NCBI GenBank assembly: GCA_030549205.1
Contig: JAUKTV010000001.1
Coordinates: forward strand, 1,302,001 to 1,366,000
DNA: 64,000 bases
Direction: 5' to 3'
DNA from: Apiosordaria backusii
Lineage: Eukaryota > Ascomycota > Sordariomycetes > Sordariales > Lasiosphaeriaceae
A program made the position numbers and the translations under genes. The notes beneath the pieces are model-generated. The model was not told the origin of the DNA and made no database searches. It worked only from the letters and a program-made list of their open reading frames with translations. The stretch's first letter is position 1. Every line of letters begins with the position of its first letter. Shown one piece after another: positions 57,604-64,000 of this stretch.

Positions 57604-60252
57604 CCCTTTCTTTCTTTTTTCTTTTTTTTTCTTTTCTTTTTTTCCTTAGAGATGGTTTTATTTTGGCAAGCGGGTGGTGCATAGCAGGCAGGGAATTGCC
57701 CTTTTTTCTACTGGTTCCTAGGCGTTTGTTGGGTGGTCTTTTTTAGGAAGGGGAGTGGGATAGAAGATGGTCGGGATGGGATGGGAAGGGATGATACCAC
57801 GGGTTTTCTTTTTGGGTTTTAGATTGAGAGGGGTGTGAGGGTTCCGACAGGACAGGACTAGACACACCTGACGGCGGGGGGAAAGAGGGTGGTCAATGGG
57901 GAAGAGGTGTTGGGGAGTTGAACAGCTGGACCTGGAGTTTGTGTGGAGGGTAGTGTACTATATAATAATAGACAGAGAGAAGACGATCGCGGCGCCTTCG
58001 ATCCATTATCATGAACTTGGTTGTCCAGCTTTCTTCTGAATTGCGGTTTTTTGCCTCGAGTATAACCGCAGCTACGTAACCTCCATCAGGGCGGCCTTTC
58101 CATATTTCTACTTCAAGATTCAGACATGTTCCCCTGGAACAATCCAGCCACCGTCGGTCAAGAGTTATTAGGATACGATGATGGCAGCAACATAAATATG
58201 TATCTTGTTGCGTATTCTCTGCACTGAGCATGAGCTTATTCAAAACAATGCATCGGCATACAAGTAACTCTGGTTCGTTGTGTACCTAAGAGGCTCTACC
58301 AGTACTGTGCTGCTGTTCTGCATATTTGCTGAATATTGCAGATTGATGCGGTGTTGTGTGTTTTATTGTGTGTTTGGCACTTAATGCTCTGGCATCAAGC
58401 TGTGATGATGAAAATTCTTGAGATATTGATATTTTCCAGACCTCAAGAGGGGCAGGCATTTCACACATGTATGTACCCAAAGCCCCCTAGTTGTTGCCCT
58501 GTCAATACGTGTTTGGAAAGTTTATTTCCTTGCCTAATTAATGCTGCGGAGACACCCAATCCTCGCGAGGCGGATTTTGTAAGATTCAGGTAATGCGGGC
58601 TGAAGAGTGGCAGATTGGGGAATTTCGGGTCATCCGGCGCAATCCATCTCCCACATTTGCTTACTTTTTTCTACTATTGTATCGAAAGCTTTCAATCTTC
58701 AGTTTGGGGTTTGGTTTCGTTTTGTATGTGTTAGTGCAGTCAAAACTGTTTGCTGTGAGGTGTGTGTGCCTGTTCTGTTGGTGGCTTTGTACCGTGTCAT
58801 CAATTCTGCCAATAGAAGCCCCCATCGAACAGTTGGAACATTTCTGATTTGATCCTCCACCAAACACAAAAAAGATCGGACGATGCACCTCCGCAAGGCG
58901 TCTAGAAGGATGTGATCTGCGCCGGGAGAGGCGTTGGAAACGGTTTGTCGGTTGGCGATCCTGTACTGCTGGCTGGTCTTGTGCAAATGCAGAAGAATTG
59001 GAAACGAACCACTCGCACGGAAAGGCGCCCCCAAGGGAATCCAAAAGGGGAAAGGGCTGAAACGATGAAACGAAACGTCTCTTTCGGAGGATGCTGGGGT
59101 TAGTTGAGGGGGTGGGTGGTACGGAGTACTTCAGCGGTACCGCGACTTATGAGGTGTCGGGAGGGAAGCGGGAGGTATCGCCAAGGTAGCGCTATCCCTA
59201 GCTGCTTTTTTGGGCTGGTGCTTGTCTTGAAGGTGGACAGATGCGATGTTTTGGGATGAGAACAAGTGGTGAAGAAAAGAGGGTTGGAATCTGGAACTGG
59301 AGGAAGAGATGAATAGATTGTGCAATAGGTCTTTGTTGTTGTTAGTCACCTAGGTGTTGGGTATGCATCAGTGTGGTACGTACGGAAGGGTCAGTCGTCA
59401 TAAAAGAGCCGTCTTATGATGGGTGACTGAGCCAAGGATTTGGAACAGCTGTCACTGTCTGAGGTAAACGCGTGCTGGACAGGCACAAACCAGGAAAGCA
59501 AGCAATATGGTTCGGGACAGGATACTTCGTAGAAATTTGCGGTTTAATATTTCTCAATTACCACGAGATGACCAGCTGTGGAGGTTCGTACAGAGCGCAC
59601 GAGCTGCCGTCATAGGGGGAAGATGGGACTGAAGCTGTCCTGTGGTCAGCTCGTGAGCAGTGCCCCTGTTGGTTAAGGTCAAGAAGATCGCCTGTTGAGA
59701 GGGGCGGGCATGGGGGGAAGCACTGAGGGATTGCCGGGCCCCCCTCCACTCCAGCTGGCGGCCCCCGTTTTTAGCGGGAAACCTTGATTGGAAATAAGGG
59801 GCTCCGGGGAGGCGCAAACGAACGCTTCATTCCAAAAACACCACCTGAACACTTTTCCCTTTCTCCAGCAGAAGAGAGAGAGGGAAATTCATACAGTTAG
59901 TTTTTTCTTACTCGACGACTTCTTCTTTCTCTTTTTGACGAAGGACCAACCAACGACTTTCTCTTTTTGACACGACAACAAACAACGATTCAACACATCG
60001 ACCCATTTTAACTACCTACGTTTAAGCTGCACGGCGCCCGCCATCAAAAAGTCAATTCGATAGAGATACCCGCCCCCTTTTGCTCATGGCCGCAGAGCTG
60101 CGCGCGTGAGCAACATACGACAGCAGCATTCCGACTTCGATTCGCCGGCGATTATAGACGTGACACGACAAACCAGGTGAACGGTGACGGAATAAGGAGA
60201 GGGAGCGTGGGCGGCATCTCAGGATTAGGAGTCAGGGATCGACAAGGTCACC
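57604..60252. other. Intergenic region
   Basis: No supported gene in about 2.6 kb. The left end has a T/C-rich 3' UTR-like tract (57605-57650). The right end is the gyp5 promoter and leader, with a repeated ctttctctttttgac element near 59924-59938 and 59958-59972. Scattered frames of fewer than 130 codons have no domain. Confidence 0.45.
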
Positions 60253-63184
60253 ATGTCGACCGCTATCGAGGAGACGGTCAAGTCTCCGGTCTTGGAGGAG
60301 AAGGAGGAGGAGCTGCAAACAACGCCGCTGTCCCCCGTGGAGGAGAAAGAAACCGTCACAATCCCAGAAGTACAGCAGCAGGAGCAGAGGCCGCCATCAA
60401 GAGACTCCGACAAGGACACGGTACGTCAACTTTTTGCTTGCTGACCGGAGCTGGCTGAACTTGCATGGACCACCCCAAATCTCTTTTCCTGCCATCTCCC
60501 GATGACACCGTCACACAACCTCAATGTCGCACTAACAATTATTGCAATGAGCAGGACACCTTTGAAGATGCCGTGGAGCCCGGCGAGACGGGCTCGGTGC
60601 GGTCGTTGACCAAGCGACAACCGTCCGTTGTCAAACGCCTCTCCGTGGACGATCAAATCGACTCCGACTACGAAGAAAGTGAATCTCCAGCCCCAGTCCC
60701 AGCTCGGCAATCTGTGCTGACCGTCGATGGCCCCTCCGATGTTGTCGAAAAGCCGGAATCACCGACGACGACCGACAACAGAATATCGCGCCGTTTCTCG
60801 CGTGTCTCTCAAGCTTCTGCCGGCTCCCTCGACAACGTGAACCTAGACGACGATTCAACCCCAACGGCCACCACCCAACTAGCCAAATTCGCCGCTTCCC
60901 TCCCCGCTGCTGCAGCAACTCAGGAAGTTCCCGCCGCGGCGAGCCCCGAACCTGCGACCGCCACAGAGAAGAGCGCTGCTACCGCGCCGGAGAAGGCGCA
61001 TACTGCCAAAACTATGTCTTTTAGCAGCATCAGCATGCCTTGGGATACTCGCTCGAAGAGCCCTCCGGCTGCCTCTGCAGCACCACCCTCGCCGAATCCT
61101 GTCCCCGCGGCAGCTCCTCCAGCACCGACTGGCCGGAAGTTCAACAGCCCCTTTTCCTGGCTTTCGAGGAGCTCGACTAAAGTCGAGGCACCTGTGCCAC
61201 CAGCCCCTTCAACAAGGAGGAATACAGCGAGCTCGGTCGCCACCATGACTAGCAATCCGGAGATGATGCTGAGCAAGCTGGACGAGGATGACGAAACTAG
61301 GGCGGTCGGGTCGAGGAACAGCTTAAAGGATCGGTTCAAGGCGCTGCGAATGAGGGAGGAGGCGGGGATCCCCGGTCTGATAGGAGAAGAGGATAAGCAG
61401 GGCAGTGAGAATGGCGATGTTGACACCGTGACGGTTCCAAAACCACCCCCGTCGCCGCTACCGCAAAGTCCGAGTCGGAATCTAGCTCCGGGTACCGTCT
61501 CGGGCGTCAATGCTGGGCCTTCCTCGCTGGCGGATACTCCGGTGGACTGGGACCTCTGGCAAGCGGTTGTCTATGAGGGCCCGGCGGCTGTGGCTCGGAC
61601 GAGCGCCGAGGAGCTGAATAAGGCGATTGCTACCGGCATTCCGAGCGCCATCCGCGGAGTCATTTGGCAGGTGCTGGCGCAGAGCAAGAATGAAGAACTG
61701 GAGACTGTGTACCGGGAGCTTGTGAATAGGGGGACTGATAAAGAAAAGGAGATTAATGGCGCCACTACCAACGGAAGCACCAAGGACTCGGCTTCGTCTG
61801 CTTCGTCGGTCAACTCTGAGGCTGGGTCTACCGGCGGTGGTTCCTCCCCTACCGACAAGGAGACTGATTCCATCAAATCCGCCGCCGCTGCTGCGGAGCG
61901 CAAGAAGAAGGATAAGGAGGATCTTGCCGCGGTGCAAAAGCTGGAAAAGATCATCAGAAGGGATCTCGGCGCTCGGACGAGCTACTCCAAGTACGCTGCC
62001 GCTCAAGGGCTTCAGGAGGGCCTGTTTGGGGTGTGCAAGGCGTATGCTTTGTTTGACGAGCAGGTTGGGTATGCGCAGGGCATGAATTTTTTGATTATGC
62101 CGCTGCTGTTCAACATGGCCGAGGAGGAGGCGTTTTGTCTGTTGGTGAGGCTGATGAATCACTACCAGCTGAGGGATCTGTTTGCGGCGGACATGCCGGG
62201 GTTGCATCTGAGGCTGTTTCAATTTGAGAGGTTACTGGAGGACCTGGAGCCGGCGCTTTATTGCCACTTGAGGAGGAGGGGGATCACGCCGCACTTGTAT
62301 GCCACGCAGTGGTTTCTCACGCTTTTTGCGTACCGATTCCCGCTGCAGCTGGTGCTGAGGATTTATGACTTGATTCTCTCGGAGGGCTTGAGCGCGATTC
62401 TGAGGTTTGGGATTGTGCTCATGCAAAAGAATGCGGGGAGCTTGCTGGGGATTAGCGATATGAGCGCGTTGACGACGTTTTTGAAGGATAGGCTGTTTGA
62501 TTTTTATATTGATGCTACTCCTTCGACGAACTCGATTTTGGAGAATGGGTTCTTTGGGAGTAGTTCTAGCAGCTTGGACAAGGAGGTGTACAGGGCGGAT
62601 CAGCTGGTGCGGGACGCGTGCGAGGTGAAAATCACGCCGGAGATGCTGAGTGCGTACAAGGTCGAGTGGGAGGAGAAGACGAGGGGGGAGAAGGAAAGGG
62701 AGCAGGAGCTGGAGGCGCTGAGGTCGGCGAATGCGAGCTATGCGAGCAGGGTGAGGAGGCTGGAGGAGAGGATCGAGGCTCACGATCGGGAGCAGGCGGA
62801 GCTGGCTACGGATTTGGTAAAGACCAAGGTTGAGAATGAGGAGCTGAAGGATGAGAATGAGAGCTTGAGGGGCAGGTGAAGGAGCTGAGGATTGTGATTG
62901 AGAAGCAGCCTGAGGAGCTGGAGCAGGCGTGGGAGCTGGAAAGGGCGGATTTGATGAAGAGGAATGAAAAGGTCCATGAGGAGAATGAGAGGTTGGAGAA
63001 GGAGCTGAAGGATTTGGAGGAGGAGTTGGTTGCGACGAAGGTGCAGTATGCTGAGGTATGTTGTTTCCCTCTTATTCAGTGTGCCTTGAAGCAGTGATAC
63101 TAACGTGTGGTGATGAAGGTCAATTCTCAACACGAGACTCTCAAGCAAAAGTGGAAGGACTTAAAGAGGCAGTTTGATAATTAA
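60253..63184 (+). CDS. gyp5: TBC-domain Rab GTPase-activating protein (Gyp5 type), frame break near the 3' end
   Basis: Exons 60253-60420, 60555-63055 and 63119-63184. The N-terminus is disordered and acidic/Pro-rich (about 340 residues). The TBC domain follows, with PSAIRGVIWQVLAQS, the arginine finger in IIRRDLGARTSYSKY and the glutamine finger in VGYAQGMNFLIMP, so catalysis should be intact. A low-complexity Ser/Lys insert lies between the first two TBC motifs. A C-terminal coiled coil follows. The frame stops at 62877-62879, just after a G4 run (62869-62872), but the coiled coil continues in the next frame (KELRIVIEKQPEELEQAWEL...). It then crosses a good intron (GTATGT...CTAACG...GAAG) into VNSQHETLKQKWKDLKRQF. 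One extra base would give 911 residues. The family stimulates GTP hydrolysis by Sec4/Ypt1-class Rabs in secretion. The break is a sequencing gap or a real truncation of about 100 residues. Confidence 0.88.
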
Positions 63185-63734
63185 GCATGGCATTTTTGGC
63201 TTGTGATGGGGGGGGGGTAAGAAAGAAAGGGAGACGAGGGGATATATGTATTAAGGTGTACCACAAAAGTATCATCGTCAAAGTCAAGGGAACAACAACT
63301 GGCATATTGCGGGGGAAGGGGTCTGGTTACCAAACAGTTAAATAAACATGGCAAATGGGGAAGGTTATGCATAGTAGTAAGTAAGTGGGTGGGTTGATTA
63401 TCATCCACATGGCAGCAGCAACATAGAAATGGCTGTGCTTAACTGCGATAATATCATCAATTGATATACTCTCTGACTTGATCATTTTCTTTCGGTGGTG
63501 TATCTTGCTGACTGCTGTCAATTTGTTTCTAGCTTCACAATCCGCCATGAAATTGTTTCACGCAAACCACATCTTCCACCACTGTATATGTTCTTGCCGC
63601 TGATGAGTGTGGAAACATTCAGCAGCTAGTTTACCATTTGCATGGGTACAAAAAACAGCCGGGGGATCAGTTTTTGAGAGAAGTGGGGACATGGCAGTAG
63701 ACATTAGGCATTAGTTGTATGTAAATAGTTTCTC
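63185..63734. other. Convergent 3' region
   Basis: A 550-bp spacer between the convergent gyp5 and the minus-strand gene at the window edge. It is AT-richer, UTR-like, and has no gene. Confidence 0.4.
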
Positions 63735-64000
63735 TCAGTCCTCCTCGCCCTCTGCCAGATCCCCTCCCTCTCCTGTGCCCTCTGCCGCAGACGCCCCCTT
63801 ATTCTTACTCTTCTTCTTCTTATTTTTCTTCTTTCTCTTCTTTTTCTTGTCCTCTTCTGCAGCAGCCTCCCCATCCCCATTCTGTTCCCCGTTCGTGGGT
63901 GGCGTTGGAATTGTGTCACCCGTTTTCTCCGCCTTACTTGTCTCCTCTACTTTTATACCCTGGTCCTCAGTCATGACCACATCCTCCTCCTTGCATTTGC
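63735..64000 (-). CDS. C-terminal part of a gene running off the window
   Basis: The minus-strand frame is open from the window end to the stop at 63735. It encodes an acidic segment (CKEEDVVMTEDQGIKVEETS), a lysine block (EEDKKKKRKKKNKKKK) and an acidic end (GEGGDLAEGEED). Such charged tails occur in nucleolar, RNA-binding and translation proteins. The family cannot be identified without the upstream part. Confidence 0.55.
   Translation of the reverse strand, partial: KCKEEDVVMTEDQGIKVEETSKAEKTGDTIPTPPTNGEQNGDGEAAAEEDKKKKRKKKNKKKKSKNKGASAAEGTGEGGDLAEGEED

Overview
The window is nuclear DNA of a filamentous ascomycete (Pezizomycotina), most likely a Sordariomycete. The evidence is the short introns (about 50-70 nt) with GTATGT/GTAAGT donors, CTAAC/CTGAC branch sites and C/TAG acceptors; proteins that read as typical fungal homologs (Erd2, Rps8, Pol III Rpc2, Ctf4/SepB, Rad57, Gyp5, an Stc1-domain protein, a DUF7514 protein); and an extremely AT-rich, TpA-rich island that looks like a repeat destroyed by RIP (repeat-induced point mutation). 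No species can be named from the sequence alone.

Layout. 0.7-2.9 kb: DUF7514 protein (-). 6.0-8.7 kb: Stc1-domain protein (-) and LicD-family phosphotransferase (-). 10.5-12.3 kb: glutamine-rich single-pass membrane protein (-) with an apparent frame break. 14.0-17.3 kb: KDEL receptor (-) and clamp-loader subunit (-). 18.6-23.0 kb: large Pumilio/PUF RNA-binding protein (-), reassembled here from six exons with unusually long 5' introns, followed by a 4.4 kb gene-poor stretch. 27.4-30.9 kb: intronless RNA polymerase III second-largest subunit (+). 31.0-35.3 kb: an accessory-looking pocket with a minisatellite, a coiled-coil/polyalanine protein with a frame break at a G11 run, and two divergent unknown ORFs whose ATGs are 9 bp apart. 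35.7-45.5 kb: Rad57 (-), a cysteine-rich signal-anchored wall/membrane protein (+), ribosomal protein eS8 (+), and Ctf4/SepB (-). 45.7-50.5 kb: a RIP-degraded DNA transposon with 83-bp terminal inverted repeats, itself carrying an un-RIPed 424-bp solo LTR with a perfect 5-bp target duplication. 50.8-64.0 kb: a WD40 protein (+), a large fungal protein of unknown function (+), a Gyp5-type TBC Rab-GAP (+) with a frame break near its C-terminus, and the 3' end of a further gene (-).

The genes are mostly unlinked housekeeping functions (replication: RFC, Ctf4; repair: Rad57; transcription and translation: Rpc2, eS8; secretory traffic: Erd2, Gyp5; RNA control: PUF, Stc1). No metabolic cluster or operon-like system was seen. 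The most noteworthy items are an 8-nt microexon next to a probable GC-AG intron in the eS8 gene, the nested and datable transposon/LTR structure between two divergent genes, three genes that each need exactly one extra base to restore their frame, and stop-free introns of length 3n in the RFC and PUF genes.
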